Part shown: positions 1 through 10,666 of the stretch, in pieces
Numbering within the stretch: the stretch's first letter is position 1
Layout: the number at the start of each line of letters is the position of its first letter
NCBI GenBank assembly: GCA_004565275.1
Contig: SDOX01000005.1
Span: forward strand, 232,051-296,050
Reading direction: 5' to 3'
Source: Nannochloropsis salina CCMP1776
Taxonomy: Eukaryota > Sar > Eustigmatophyceae > Eustigmatales > Monodopsidaceae
DNA: 64,000 bases
The notes under the pieces: generated by a model
Told to the model about the DNA's origin: nothing
Database searches by the model: none
The model's input: only the letters and a program-made list of their open reading frames with translations
Position numbers and translations under genes: made by a program

Positions 1-1399
1 AGATCACCTCCCCGGACGAGTACTCGAACTCGATGCATGTGGAGCCTAAGCCATTAAGAATGGCGGCATGTGTCGAGAACAACTTGTTGGCTTCGATCAA
101 GTCCTCCACCAAGTCACGCTTCCGTTTCCGACAGCGCTGGGCCGACTCCCGATTCAGCGCCCGCTTGAAGCGCTTCTTCTCGTCCTCCTTGGTCAGCACA
201 GGGAGAGAAGAAGACTCGCCCGGGAAGGAAGGAGGAGGATGCGATCGATGCTCGCGTTGGAGCAGGTAAGGAGCGTACACCTGGGAAAGGGTGGCTGGGT
301 GGGGGATGCTCGAGAGGGTCGGTCCCTTGTACGGAGACAGTGCATGCGAGTAAGCTGGATGGGGTGGATGATGCTGGTGATGGTAGTGGTTCGGGTGGGG
401 ATGTTGCAGGTGCACACGGCTCTCCTCCACGCCGTTGTACTGATAGTCAACCCCACCAGGCCTGCTTGCTTCCCCTCCACCCTTGCTCGCGCCCGTAGCC
501 AAGGCCAGGGTAGGTTGAACAGAGCGAGAAGAGTGGTGGCATGTATGCGAGTAGACGGGCTGAGCATGGGCCTGTTGGTGGTGGGAGAGGCTAGACATGG
601 ATCCCGGATGGGGCGGTAGGGGCGCAGAGGTAGACGACAAAATCGAGGCCCGGGGAAAGTTGGAAGGGGGAGAATGCGCGTAGTCCGGATGAAAGACTGT
701 GGCTGTCTGATCTCCAGTCATCAAGGCCTGCAAACGCATAAAATCCGTTATGCTTTGGGGGGTAAGCTCCCCGCGCTGATCTCGCGCCGGAAGATGTCCC
801 TGGTCAGCACGCGTGCGGCCATCCCCACTGCCCTTGAATGCTCTTTCTGGTGGCAAGTCCCGAACACCCCCTCCTGGATGCGCGGACGCGTACAGATTTC
901 TTGGTAAAGCCTGCTGTGAACACATGTCCACGTCCTGTTCGTGTGGCACTGAGCTTTGGACTGCGGTCAACCCGGCGCTACGGTCGTTCCCATCAAGCGA
1001 ATGTAGATGCGCTGTCCTAGCGGCTGTGCCCGCCTCCGCGTAATACTGACCCGGCTGGAAGGCATTGATCGAGGGATGAGGCTGGTAAGACTTCGAAATA
1101 GGTGCAATAGAATGTGAGCAACTCCCGCAGGGCGGAGCCCCTTGTCCCGTCACATCATGATTCGGGGCGCACATGGAGCGAGACGTCACAGGCCGGGGTA
1201 ATAAAGGTACGACGTTCGCACGCCCTGTCCCCTGCAGCGCTGGAGTAGTCAGTGTCTTCCTATCTGTTGCCTCTCGGTTGCGTTCTGGTTCATCGGTGCC
1301 CATCCTGGCAAGCGTTGCACTCGACGTGGCGGGGGGAGGCCGCGAATGCTCAGTACCCTCATCACCACCCTTACTCCCCGGTTGACGTTCTTGCCGCAT
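1..1399 (-). CDS. bZIP transcription factor, 3' end cut by window edge
   Basis: An open frame runs on the minus strand from ATG at 1399 (after an in-frame TGA nearby) to the window edge, 466 codons with no stop, so the C-terminus is missing. The first ~400 residues are low-complexity, rich in His, Pro, Gln, Ser and Tyr, as in activation regions. Near the edge comes a basic region with the bZIP signature NRESAQRCRKRKR (Asn, small residues, Cys-Arg), preceded by Lys/Arg and followed by a short leucine-type helix. The residues after it (about IEFEYSSGEVI) could open a PAS domain, as in stramenopile bZIP-PAS factors or aureochromes, but the edge cuts it off. Expected role: nuclear DNA-binding regulator. 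The basic region is clear; the subfamily is not. Confidence 0.8.
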   Translation of the reverse strand, partial: MRQERQPGSKGGDEGTEHSRPPPATSSATLARMGTDEPERNREATDRKTLTTPALQGTGRANVVPLLPRPVTSRSMCAPNHDVTGQGAPPCGSCSHSIAPISKSYQPHPSINAFQPGQYYAEAGTAARTAHLHSLDGNDRSAGLTAVQSSVPHEQDVDMCSQQALPRNLYASAHPGGGVRDLPPERAFKGSGDGRTRADQGHLPARDQRGELTPQSITDFMRLQALMTGDQTATVFHPDYAHSPPSNFPRASILSSTSAPLPPHPGSMSSLSHHQQAHAQPVYSHTCHHSSRSVQPTLALATGASKGGGEASRPGGVDYQYNGVEESRVHLQHPHPNHYHHQHHPPHPAYSHALSPYKGPTLSSIPHPATLSQVYAPYLLQREHRSHPPPSFPGESSSLPVLTKEDEKKRFKRALNRESAQRCRKRKRDLVEDLIEANKLFSTHAAILNGLGSTCIEFEYSSGEVI

Positions 1400-2788
1400 G
1401 GGTGTCTTATATCAAATCTGGCTCATGCCTTGTATAAATTTCCTTTTCTAGCTCGGTATATTCACGCTGTGGCCGCGGCTCCGCTTCGAGGCCCTCCAGT
1501 ATCCCTGTCAAGAGGAAAAAAGCATGAAAACGCGATATATACCAGGCACGAACGGTGCGCAAATCTATTCCACTTTTATGTTAAATATCATCAGGATATA
1601 CAATTTCCCAAAACATGCGTTGACTGTGGTGTGTGCATGCCAAAAGGTTTCATAACAGAGGATGAACGCACATGGGTATCGCTTGCTCTAAATACACCCC
1701 CCAAAAAATGTGGCGGAATTAAAGAAGCGCGAGCACATCATTTTCATAAAAATCCGTCATGTATTGCATACACAATTTTATACATGAATCGGAGTATCAA
1801 ATGGCAGGGTAGTGCGTCTTTATGGAGTTAACAAAGGCAAGCACCATTTGCTTCCGCGTGGCGCTTCCGGAAGACATGGTCGTCAAGATCATTTTCCTTT
1901 TTAGAAGGAGAAAACAGGGCAATCGCACGTATTCACCCTTCTAAGGGGATAAAAATACATAGTCATGTCCCTGTGGACGTTAACATTGTGATGTATTCAA
2001 GGAAGTGGCCTCTTGCACATCAATCAGGGGCGCACAACCCTCGGGGTCTAAGACGCATGCGTACCCCTCTTAAGCAAACGAGCCACATGACACATCAAAC
2101 GACAACCGCAACCTCGTAACAACATGGAAGAGAGTACAGCCCCCCCGCACCTGATTTTTAAGTAATGATGTGCAAAATTCACCACTTGTATTTACCCAAA
2201 ATGCGTGGATTCATGGTGGGGGGAAGCCGGCAGTCTTGTTCAAGTTTTTCACAAGGGGGGGAATGCGCGGTGTCGAAAGAAGCTTGCTACGCCTTCTCCG
2301 CCCGAAGGTCAAGCCTGTTTTTTTTCCAGTTTTTGAATCCCGTTGCGAGCGGACACTTGCAAAGGCCCTTGAGTCCTTCTCACGCACTCCCTATGTACAT
2401 GGTGATGTGCCATTTGCCGGTCGGTGTGCGACCATTTGTCGTGGGGGAAACGCCTGTCTTTCCGCCGAGAGACACGTGGCAGTCCGCAAGGGAGAAGAAA
2501 TCCCAAAAGCCCGGATATCGCCAGGGGAAAAACACAACGTGAGGCCTGGGACGCCGACGGCCACAACGAAACAATGGCGATAAGCCTCCACCCTATGCTT
2601 GTTGTACTTTTGACGATGAATGGTAAGTAGGGTTCGAGTGGCCTCTCGTCTTCCGTCGTATGTGACAATCTTCTATTCAATAGTTATCTACCTCCCGACC
2701 ATATGACTTTCCTAAACCAAAAAAAATGTGTGTCTCAATCTGATCAGCCATCACCGGCCTCTTCACAAACTTACAGGAAGAATTCGAT
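1400..2788. other. Intergenic, divergent promoter region of bZIP and BolA2 genes
   Basis: No supportable gene. The half next to the bZIP gene (about 1500-1830) is AT-rich. Open frames occur on both strands at 2165-2680 but overlap each other and resemble no family. A splice donor (GTAAGT at 2623) and an acceptor (TTACAG ending 2776) lie just upstream of the BolA2 start. Confidence 0.5.
2623..2776 (+). other. Putative 5' UTR intron of the BolA2 gene
   Basis: A consensus donor GTAAGT at 2623 and an acceptor TTACAG ending at 2776 lie 12 bases before the BolA2 ATG. Joining them does not add in-frame coding sequence, because the upstream ATG at 2618 would be out of frame. A leader intron is therefore the simplest reading. 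This rests on consensus sites only. Confidence 0.4.
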
Positions 2789-3285
2789 ATGTCTGCAACA
2801 CCTCATATCATAACACCGGCTCAAATACAGAGCAAGTTGACCGAAGCGTTGCAAGCAGTGTTTGTTGAAGCCAAAGATATGTCGGACGGTTGTAAGTGCT
2901 CTGCCCATCTCAAGTGTGGAAATTGTCGGGTGGTTTCCGACGAACCGTGCGTGTTGATTTTATTACTGAGATAAGCTATCACGCCATGTGTTTCCCGTGT
3001 AGGGAACAACATGTAGAATATAACAGTCATAGCTAGTTGAGGTTTTTTGATGACTTGAGGATGGTTCACATTTTCTTGGGATCCCCTGCTGCACTTCCCA
3101 CAGGTGGAGCTAAATTTGAAATTCTCACAGTTTCTCCGACATTCGAAGGAAAATCTCTTCTACAACGGCACCGAGCTGTGAATGCGGCTCTTGCGAAAGA
3201 ATTGGAGCACATACATGCCATCACTCTCAAGTGTCTCACCCCAACGCAATGGGACGAGACGAAGAAATGCCAACCGGACACGTAA
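2789..3285 (+). CDS. BOLA2: BolA-like protein (BolA2 type), two exons
   Basis: Exons 2789-2891 and 3104-3285 flank a 212-bp GT-AG intron and encode 94 residues, close to the usual size of cytosolic BolA2 (human 86 aa). The spliced product has the BolA fold pattern: an N-terminal helix, the cluster-ligand Cys (C35 in SDGCGAKFEI), the signature FEGKSLLQRHRAVNAAL, the invariant His in ELEHIHAI (H72), and the C-terminal LTPTQWDE. The family pairs with CGFS monothiol glutaredoxins to bind [2Fe-2S] clusters and take part in iron sensing or cluster delivery. I see no targeting extension, so a cytosolic or nuclear location is inferred. The reading frame joins cleanly (Gly-Cys-Gly) only when the intron is removed. 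Confidence 0.93.
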
Positions 3286-3521
3286 GAAGAGCGATACACG
3301 CAAAAAACCAAGTGGATAGTACAAAATGGCTGACAACTTGCATGATTTCAATCAGTTTGTTTCTTCTTCTTTCGATCCGCTCTCTGCTCCTTGCGGCCGT
3401 CCACCGCTTGACTATCATGAGCTTGTCTCTTTGTACCGAGCAACGGTCTTTGCTCTTCTTGGGATAATAATCCTGTAATACAAAAATAAAGTCCAATTAA
3501 TCTTCTTTGGTCATCAAATGG

Positions 3522-4268
3522 TCAACAGCTTTGGCCCCATGCGGGAGATGAGAAAGATTGCATCCTCTTTAACTCACCTAAAGCCTCCGCACGATTAAGA
3601 CACCACAATGCTCGTCCGACTTCTTCAGCATCCAAAGGCCTTGCAGTTCCTGACTTTGCCTTTTCCCCAGGTACATTAATCTCGCGACATTTTGCAATAA
3701 TTGCCCTTTGAAAGACCAAGTACTCACCAAGGTTGTATTTCAGCTTCCCATTCTGGCCACTTTCGTCCAAAACAAGCATGGTTGGCTCGTCCGCCATGAA
3801 GGGAAATAAGTCGGGGCGATAGGCCGCTAGAAGAGCCGAAGCGGTCGCCGGCCCAACGCCTTTGAGTTCTGCCCCAGAGAGAATCGTCACCGCGTTTGAA
3901 ATGTCACCTTTGTGTGCCGCTATCAGGGCTGAACGGCTGATGCGTTCCACGGTACCTGAGTCGTTTCCCCTGATCAGGTTCATCAACGGCCGCATCTTTC
4001 CCCGTGCAAGCTTCCATTGCATGGTTTGAACAAGTTCTTCTTTCGTTATCCAGCAATCATTTCCTTTGTTTTCAGACTGGCGTCTTTGAAGTGTTGCGGG
4101 AAAGGTGTTCCGCCAAAAATTGTCGAGCTTTACCAATTCTTTTTTGCCAGCTCTCTCCATGGCTACGATGCACGCCTGATAGTGCGCATCGATCGCATAT
4201 CGAAAATCTGACGCACTTGACGCAGTTTTCCACAGGCGTAAGGCCGCAATACCATTATCCATGGGCAT
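3522..4268 (-). CDS. Conserved HhH-motif protein, DNA-glycosylase-like
   Basis: Single-exon frame of 248 residues; start at the first ATG after an upstream in-frame TGA. The sequence recalls an unnamed eukaryotic family whose members share a segment like ITKEELVQTMQWKLARGKMR (74-93) followed by a helix-hairpin-helix motif, LKGVGPATASALLA (135-148). HhH motifs of this kind bind DNA backbone non-specifically in endonuclease III-type glycosylases. The lysine and aspartate of an active glycosylase cannot be assigned with confidence, so enzymatic activity is not claimed. It lies tail-to-tail with BolA2 and head-to-head with TTLL12. Confidence 0.75.
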   Translation of the reverse strand: MPMDNGIAALRLWKTASSASDFRYAIDAHYQACIVAMERAGKKELVKLDNFWRNTFPATLQRRQSENKGNDCWITKEELVQTMQWKLARGKMRPLMNLIRGNDSGTVERISRSALIAAHKGDISNAVTILSGAELKGVGPATASALLAAYRPDLFPFMADEPTMLVLDESGQNGKLKYNLGEYLVFQRAIIAKCREINVPGEKAKSGTARPLDAEEVGRALWCLNRAEALGELKRMQSFSSPAWGQSC

Positions 4269-4677
4269 TGAGATTCCGGGAAAGGCGCTCCTCCTGTCCC
4301 AAAAAGTCGGAATCGCTCAAGCAAAGCTCTAGGAAAGCAAGGACACAGGTTTGGCGTAAGCGTTTCAGGTTCAACGTCAAGCGCGACGCGCAGCTCGAGG
4401 TACTCACACCGTGTTGGACTAAGACCTGTAAAATTGTCGTTGATATGTTAAGGGTCCAAAATGGATTTGGAACGTAAAACTCGAAAATGTTTGAGTTTTT
4501 GGAAAGCTAACGAGGTAACCTCCCCGTACAACCTACAAGCCGCCCTTGCTATTGATATCTAACGAGCGTATACGTGCTATTCATGCGCAAGCACATACAT
4601 TATTGATATAGCTTGAGACTTATGGCTTGTTAAACTATCGGTGTTGGCAAAAAGCTTTTCCCTTGGCTTTCACAGGG
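4269..4677. other. Intergenic, divergent promoter of HhH gene and TTLL12
   Basis: No gene seen. A pyrimidine tract followed by TTTCACAG ends two bases before the TTLL12 ATG, so a leader intron with a donor such as GTAACC near 4512 is possible. Confidence 0.45.
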
Positions 4678-6929
4678 ATGGATGCCTCCGCAACCAGTTC
4701 GCCTCCTCCATTATCTTTTCTTGACCGTCACCGTAAGCAGCTTGAATCGTTAGGCTTCCCAACAACATTGTACTCCCGCCTGGAGTCGAAACTCGTGACG
4801 GAAACTTTCGATGCGGGAGAAACCTTTGGGGTCGTGGAGGATGAGTCTCAAAGACGTGCAGTGGTATGTAGTGCTGCCAACGGGCTGGAGCCGCAGTGCG
4901 ACGTCTGGTTAATCGACCACTTGTACTCCTTTCAAGTTGAGACCTACCGCCAGGACCTCCAGAAGCGTCCTGAGCTGCTGACCCGGCTGGCAGTCATGAT
5001 GGGCTTAAAGGAAACACACGAGGACGGGATCTTCGAGGAGGAAACTCCGGAGACCAGTATGGAAAAAAATCCCATCCCTCCCCTTGCTTCCGTCCCTACG
5101 CCAGGGCTTCGAGCGGGAAAATCGCCGGACAGCTTAGAGCTGAACGAGGAAATGCTTTGTCTGCGCCGACCACACCGGCGGGAGAGGCCCACATTGTACG
5201 AACAGGTTTGCGAACAGATCTGGCGCTACGTCTCTTCCTACCGGCTGGTGGACCCCGGAGACCCATTCAAATTCAAAACCGTGTGGTTCGTCAAGGACGA
5301 GTTCGGCTCTGCATTTCAGCACGCACCTCCGGCGCTGGTGAATTTTCGCATCTCTCCCTTCATATATTTCCCACCGACGGGGAGCCTGAAAGGGGCCATG
5401 GGCTACTCTTTGGCTTGGCCCATCGCGAACATTGCGGAGGGCGAGGAGTGCACACACGACTACGCGTTTGGCTGCGCCGATGTGCGCGACAATGCCATCA
5501 CTCAGGAAGAACAAATCGTAAGGTGGATGAAACGGGCATGCAGGCTAGCTGTGTGGTTCGAGTTGCCTTTGTCCGTTCGCGCCATTTTCGAGGCCGCTCA
5601 CGCAGAGAGAAAGCAGCTTTTCCTCTCCTTGGCTGCGTCGGTTAATGCTGCCTCGAAGCCCGTTGCGGATCCATCCACCGCACTTGGCGCGCACTTCAGC
5701 CGCTCTTGGCGGCATTCGCCACTGGTCTTGAGGGTGTACAGCGATAACGGCCAGGTTCTCCGGCATTTGAGCCGCGCAGACGTCCAGCGGGCGGCAGAGC
5801 CCGCCGAGGCCGACGTACTCTGGGTTTACCACACGGCCATTACTCCCCACTACCGACGCAGGCATGGGCTGGGATTGGACGTGGTGGTGAGCCAGACGGG
5901 GGGCGACGAGTGCCTGGTCTTCAAACACCTGCTACCCCTGACGGCCACTCGGGCGCCCGGCAGCCAGGCGTGGCTCCCTGATACGTACAATATGGAAACG
6001 GAGACTGCAGCATTCATCCACGAGTACTCTCGACGGGGCGACGAGGCACATAGGAGCGAGGAGAGGGCCGAGCACCCACCCCACGCCCAGGAGCACGGTC
6101 CGAGCACTCCCCTGTCCCCTCTCTTCATTCTCAAACCGTGGAACCTGGGTCGGTCCATGGACTCCGCCGTTACCGATTCCCTCCCTCAGGCTCTCCAACT
6201 GGCCAAGACATGCCCCAAAGTGGCCTCTGAGTATGTTCATGACATTGCGACCGTCAACGACAGAAAATTTGACGTCCGATACCGCCTTATTGTGCGAGCA
6301 TGGGAGCCGTTGGAGATTTTTCGGTGGGTGCACTGGGGCGTCCGTGTATCCAACCATCCCTACTCACTGGCAGCGGAGAACATCAATGATTTTCAGGTGC
6401 GTGGGCCATTTGGTCGGGAGAAATAAAGGGAGGGCTACGTCGGGAGGATGCTGTCGTGTGTTGCCCTGGCTTTGAGGTAACTGAGCGACGGAGGGGACGG
6501 CACGTTGCTGTCATAACACTGACAAATTTGGATCCCGCCCTCTTGTTTTAGGCTCACTTCACAGTCATGGACTATGCCGGATACACGCAAACGCCCGTGT
6601 CGGAGACCGACTTTTTGGAAGCTTTCGAGCGGGACAATGGAGGCGTACCCTGGTCGGAGGTAGACTCCAAAGTCGAGGAAATCATCAAAAATCTTTTTGA
6701 AACTGCCGCCATTCTCATCCTGGAGCGGACAGGGAAAGAAGAAGTAGCGCAATCGTTTTCTTTTTACGGTGTGGATGTCATGGTTACCAAGGATTTGCAG
6801 CCCAAAATTTTGGAATGCACGTTCGGTCCAGATTGCGCAGCCGCCCTCAAACTTGACACAGACTTCTACAATAAGGCTTTCGGGATTATATTCCGAGGTG
6901 AGGAGTACGAGGATTTCCGACAACTATAA
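4678..6929 (+). CDS. TTLL12: Tubulin-tyrosine-ligase-like protein 12
   Basis: Two exons, 4678-6396 and 6552-6929, join in phase 0 across a 155-bp intron and give 698 residues (human TTLL12 is 644). The N-terminal part has the TTLL12 hallmark around residues 35-50 (FDAGETFGVV) and a SET-like segment at about 205-275 (KDEFGSAFQHAPP to THDYAFG). The C-terminal half is the TTL/ATP-grasp domain, with FILKPWNLGRSMDS at about 482-495, HFTVMDYAG right after the splice junction, and ILECTFGPDC near 658. Canonical ligases have EVN at that last position; here it is ECT. TTLL12 proteins elsewhere are thought to be pseudo-ligases acting on tubulin and histone modification, so lack of ligase activity is plausible but inferred. 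An ATG at 4627 would add 17 unconserved residues. Confidence 0.92.
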
Positions 6930-7047
6930 AACTTCTGATGTTGCGCTTGAAAGCACATGCATGTCTACGAAGGGAAGACTGATGATCAAACACAATTTTA
7001 CGAGAAAATCAAAACAAAATAGAAATAAATAAAATTAAATGAATGTG

Positions 7048-7995
7048 TCAAAATCCTTCGTTTCTTAATGTCAGCCCGGGAAAGCATGCCATTGAGTTTT
7101 CATAACACACCTCCTCTACATGGGTCAAGGTGGTGTCATGAATACCGGCCAAGATCTGTGCCATACCCCGGATATGGCAGGGCTCGTTGCGGCCCTTGAC
7201 GCACTTATCCCTTGACCACTTCTCCTTCTTGACCGTCTCAAACGTCGCAACCTCCGCAGACCCACCCGACGTCAAATATTTGGCCCCTGCATGAGTGGGG
7301 CGTACATCGCACCAAGGTGCGTCTGTCTCAAGCAATGTCTTTTCCAAAGGGATGCTATTCTTGATCGTCATAAGCTGGTCCCCAGTTTTAAAGGAGCATC
7401 CATTTAGCCCTATATAAATCTTCTCCATGCTTAACAACGTCTGTGCTTCGCTGCAAGGCCCCGTAAATGAGTGAACTACACCTTGAGAAAACCTGTGCCG
7501 ATGCCGTTGCAGCATGTGGACGAAGTCCTCCCCACAGTTTCGGTTATGGAGGAACATGGGTAACCCCGTCTCCTCAGCTAAGGTAAATTGGGCTTCAAAC
7601 CCCTTCAGTTGCGTAGGTTTCTCACAAAAATGCAAACGATCGTAGTCCAAACCACACTCTCCAACAGCAACAACATTCCCTGTCTTTTGCCCATCTTTGA
7701 TCAAGTCAAGAAGCTCGTCCATATGTGCTGCCATTCCATCCTCAGCCTCCACCAATTCTTTGCAGCGAGTAGGATGGACGCCCACAGTGGCAAATAAACG
7801 GGGATCTTCGCTTGCCAGATTTAATGCTGTACGGGCCTCATTGGCTGTACCAGCTGTGATGATGATATGGCTCAACCCCGCTTCCCATGCACGTGCTAGG
7901 ACCCTGTCCAGGTCCGGCGGATGTTTCTGGCTCCCATTATACTTTCCTTGATACATGTGATCGATTAGATTACAACCGATGTCAATAAATGGCAT
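7048..7995 (-). CDS. TATDN1: TatD-family deoxyribonuclease (TATDN1-like)
   Basis: Single exon of 315 residues starting MPFIDIGCNLID, the start typical of eukaryotic TATDN1. Metal-binding and catalytic positions of the TIM-barrel metallohydrolase are visible: the first-strand Asp, Glu in VGECGLDYDR (E113), His in FLHNRN (H150), His in VVHSFTG (H175), and Asp in LLETDAPWCDV (D225). Family members are Mg-dependent 3'-5' DNases implicated in DNA repair and apoptotic DNA degradation. No transit peptide is apparent. The gene lies tail-to-tail with TTLL12, with only 118 bases between stop codons. Confidence 0.94.
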   Translation of the reverse strand: MPFIDIGCNLIDHMYQGKYNGSQKHPPDLDRVLARAWEAGLSHIIITAGTANEARTALNLASEDPRLFATVGVHPTRCKELVEAEDGMAAHMDELLDLIKDGQKTGNVVAVGECGLDYDRLHFCEKPTQLKGFEAQFTLAEETGLPMFLHNRNCGEDFVHMLQRHRHRFSQGVVHSFTGPCSEAQTLLSMEKIYIGLNGCSFKTGDQLMTIKNSIPLEKTLLETDAPWCDVRPTHAGAKYLTSGGSAEVATFETVKKEKWSRDKCVKGRNEPCHIRGMAQILAGIHDTTLTHVEEVCYENSMACFPGLTLRNEGF

Positions 7996-8838
7996 GCTCA
8001 ATACCAATAAATTACCAGGCCGTTATCTGCCGTTCGGTGAGATGTGCTGCGAGATGAATGTCAAGTGACAAGTAGGAAATTGAGACCTCGGCTCCGAAGT
8101 AGGTCCAAGCCGGTCATGATAAAGACGATACTAGAGATGATTGCGATGCAAATAAAGGAAAAAATCTGCCATGGCCCACCTTTTTACAACCCCCCGGCAT
8201 CGCAGACGTCCATAATGAGGTCGGCTACGATGCCGTGTAGGAGTTGATCTACCCTCACGGCCGCACCATTCCCTGTGCCGCCAACGGCTTGAAGTTTCTA
8301 CCGTTACGCTGTCCCGGGTCGTCTTTTAAGAGGGTTTCCGTTGCCTCGATATGGGTGCTTGGCCTGCGCTGCCTCTCTTTGGGTCCTTTGCTGATTGATT
8401 CCATCTTGTAAATAGCGCAGACGTGGTCGCATTGGTGGGTCATATTTCCCGCACTTCTCCTGCGATGGCATAAGCGTGGAGACCCATATGAAAGGTACGG
8501 ACTTCGAGCCTTCCACTTCTACCCGTGTATTTCAAAAATAATGTGATAACCTTTCAAACGATATGATGAAAAATACAGATAGAGGAGCATATGTGCTCAA
8601 CCAAAGGGCCTTCTTTGTGGCAGCATAGGAAGGAGAATCTGACGGTTAGAAAAGAACCTCCCACCAATTGTCATGCAGTCCCCGGCTCGAAAGCCACATA
8701 GACTGCCTCAGGTTGCTCCTACACTCCCATTCGTTAGAAATGGATTGCAGTGTGTAAACGAGGTATGACTGTGTGGTCTGAATTGGGGATATTTTGTAAA
8801 GAGAGGAAACGATTCGAGCGTACATCAAATAACTTCCC
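7996..8838. other. Intergenic, divergent promoter of TatD and GH5 genes
   Basis: No supportable gene. A short minus-strand frame near 8065-8180 encodes a hydrophobic stretch (IAIISSIVFIMTGLDLLRS), but it has a stop directly upstream and no convincing acceptor. Confidence 0.4.
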
Positions 8839-10666
8839 ATGCCACAGGCCACAATGGTTCAACCATGTCAAAATTCAACTCGGAAAAAGTATCGTTGCTT
8901 TATTCAGCTTGCGATCATCATTATTCCAGCGCTTATGCTGCTGTTTCCGGAATTAAAAGATCGATTGGGCTCGTCGGGCTTTTTTCCATCTGTGCATCGC
9001 AATCTCAAACATGACATGCATTCAAGCGCAGCAAAATCCGTTCATGGGGCAAAAGACGCGTTAGATCAATTTGTTGTCCGAAAGAAGGATCGCCTATTCC
9101 TAAATGGCGAGGCTTTTCGCTTCATTTCGTTCAATGTCCCAAATCTGCACGTCGTGGAAGATGAGACTTGGCACAGGGTCTCACAGTGGGAGCAAGAAGA
9201 TGCGCTGGAGACGATCTCGAGGATGGGCGGGCAGGTAGTACGCATATACCCTATGTCAATTGTAGGAGGCTTGAACAACGGCACTTATACTCACATCTTG
9301 GGCAAAGGAATGTACAACGAAGCTCTTTTCCAAGACCTGGACCGATTGTTGGTGGTGGCACATCGATTGGAAATCCGTGTCATTATACCTTTTATTGACC
9401 ACTGGGAGTGGTGGGGAGGCGTTTCACAATTTGCTGGGCTGTTCAATGCGTCATTTAGTGATTTTTACGAGTCCTCACTCATCAAGGCAGGCTTCTTTGA
9501 TTTTGTCGAGTATTTGCTGATGCGAAACAACACCTTGACGGGTCAGCTATATCGGGATGACCCTACAATTCTTGCCTGGGAGACTGGAAATGAATTGGAC
9601 TACGTGAATGATGACACAACCCACACAAATACGCATCTCTCTGCCCCGCTGATGTTGCCCAGTCTAGCAGTCATGGACAAGTGGACGAGCGAACTAGCGG
9701 CGTTCCTGAAAAAATTGGATCCCAACCATCTAGTCATTGATGGGCGTTTACTGAACAATCGAGACGTGAGCCGGATGCAACTATTGGATCCGCACATTGA
9801 CTTGATCTCGGACCACTTTTATCCCAATACTAACTTCTCCTTCGAAGCGCGCTTGACTCGCATGCTTTCCTTCAGCAAGCGCCATAAACCTTTCTTGGTC
9901 GGAGAGTTCGGAATGGTATCGTCTCAGACAATGGATGCCCTGGCCAAGCGCGTCATTGAAGAACCCGCTGTAGCCGGAGCATTACTTTGGTCCCTTCGGT
10001 CGCACAGTGCTCAAGGTGGATTCTATTGGCACTACGAATACGATGATTTTTGGGCGTATCACTATCTAGGTGAGAACATGAGACGTCCTGAAAAGAGTTG
10101 CCGCTGGCCATCAAGGCATTCGCGCGTCCCTTAAGTTTCATCATGACACCAGCATATCCTCTCTCTCTCGTTCATCTATTTAATATCATATGATTCCATT
10201 CATACCAACAGGCTTCGACTCGAACCCAGGCACTGAAGAAAAAAAGGTGATGGCCGTCGTAGAAAAGCACGCTTATGCCATTCGCCATCAGACGGTGCCA
10301 GCACCCACTATCCCCCGTCCTCCAAATTTGATCGATGGAAGCACAACTCAAGCAATTGCATGGCAAGGATCTGTGGGGGCGCAACACTACGAGTTAGAAA
10401 GGAAGGAAGTAGCTCTTGGAAACCAATTAGACACAGGCATGACGGCATCGGGAGCAGATAGGACAAGCACGTGGCAGGAGGGAAAATGGATTCGGATTTC
10501 GAACAATCTCTCAGACAGCATGAATCCTTACGTTCCATTCATGGACGCCACTGCTCAACCTGGAAAGATTTATGAGTACAGGATTTATGCGGTCAGTTCT
10601 GCAGGGCGCAGTGCCCCATCACCTACAATGTCCATTCATGCAACCTCAGCTGCTTCTCGACCCTGA
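8839..10666 (+). CDS. Glycoside hydrolase family 5, mannan endo-1,4-beta-mannosidase-like, membrane-anchored
   Basis: Exons 8839-10069 and 10212-10666 join at Gly (CTA-G|GC) to give 561 residues. Residues 21-38 form one hydrophobic segment after a basic N-terminus, a signal anchor, so the catalytic part should face the secretory lumen or cell surface. The GH5 barrel shows the acid/base Glu in AWETGNELDYV (E252) and the nucleophile Glu in FLVGEFGMV (E356), with FISFNVPNLH and GGQVVRIYP typical of eukaryotic mannanases. Exon 2 carries a fibronectin-III-like tail (IAWQGSVGAQHYELE, YEYRIYAVSSAGRSAPS). Expected reaction: endo-hydrolysis of beta-1,4-mannosidic bonds in wall or storage polysaccharides. 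Substrate is inferred from family likeness; another beta-glycan is possible. Confidence 0.88.

Noticed and set aside
1346-1831. 161-codon plus-strand frame
   Set aside because: Starts antisense inside the bZIP gene and continues into AT-rich intergenic DNA; no family likeness.
2165-2680. Frames of 123-137 codons on both strands
   Set aside because: Mutually overlapping, no conserved motif, no plausible splice partner; a GC-rich patch in a promoter region.
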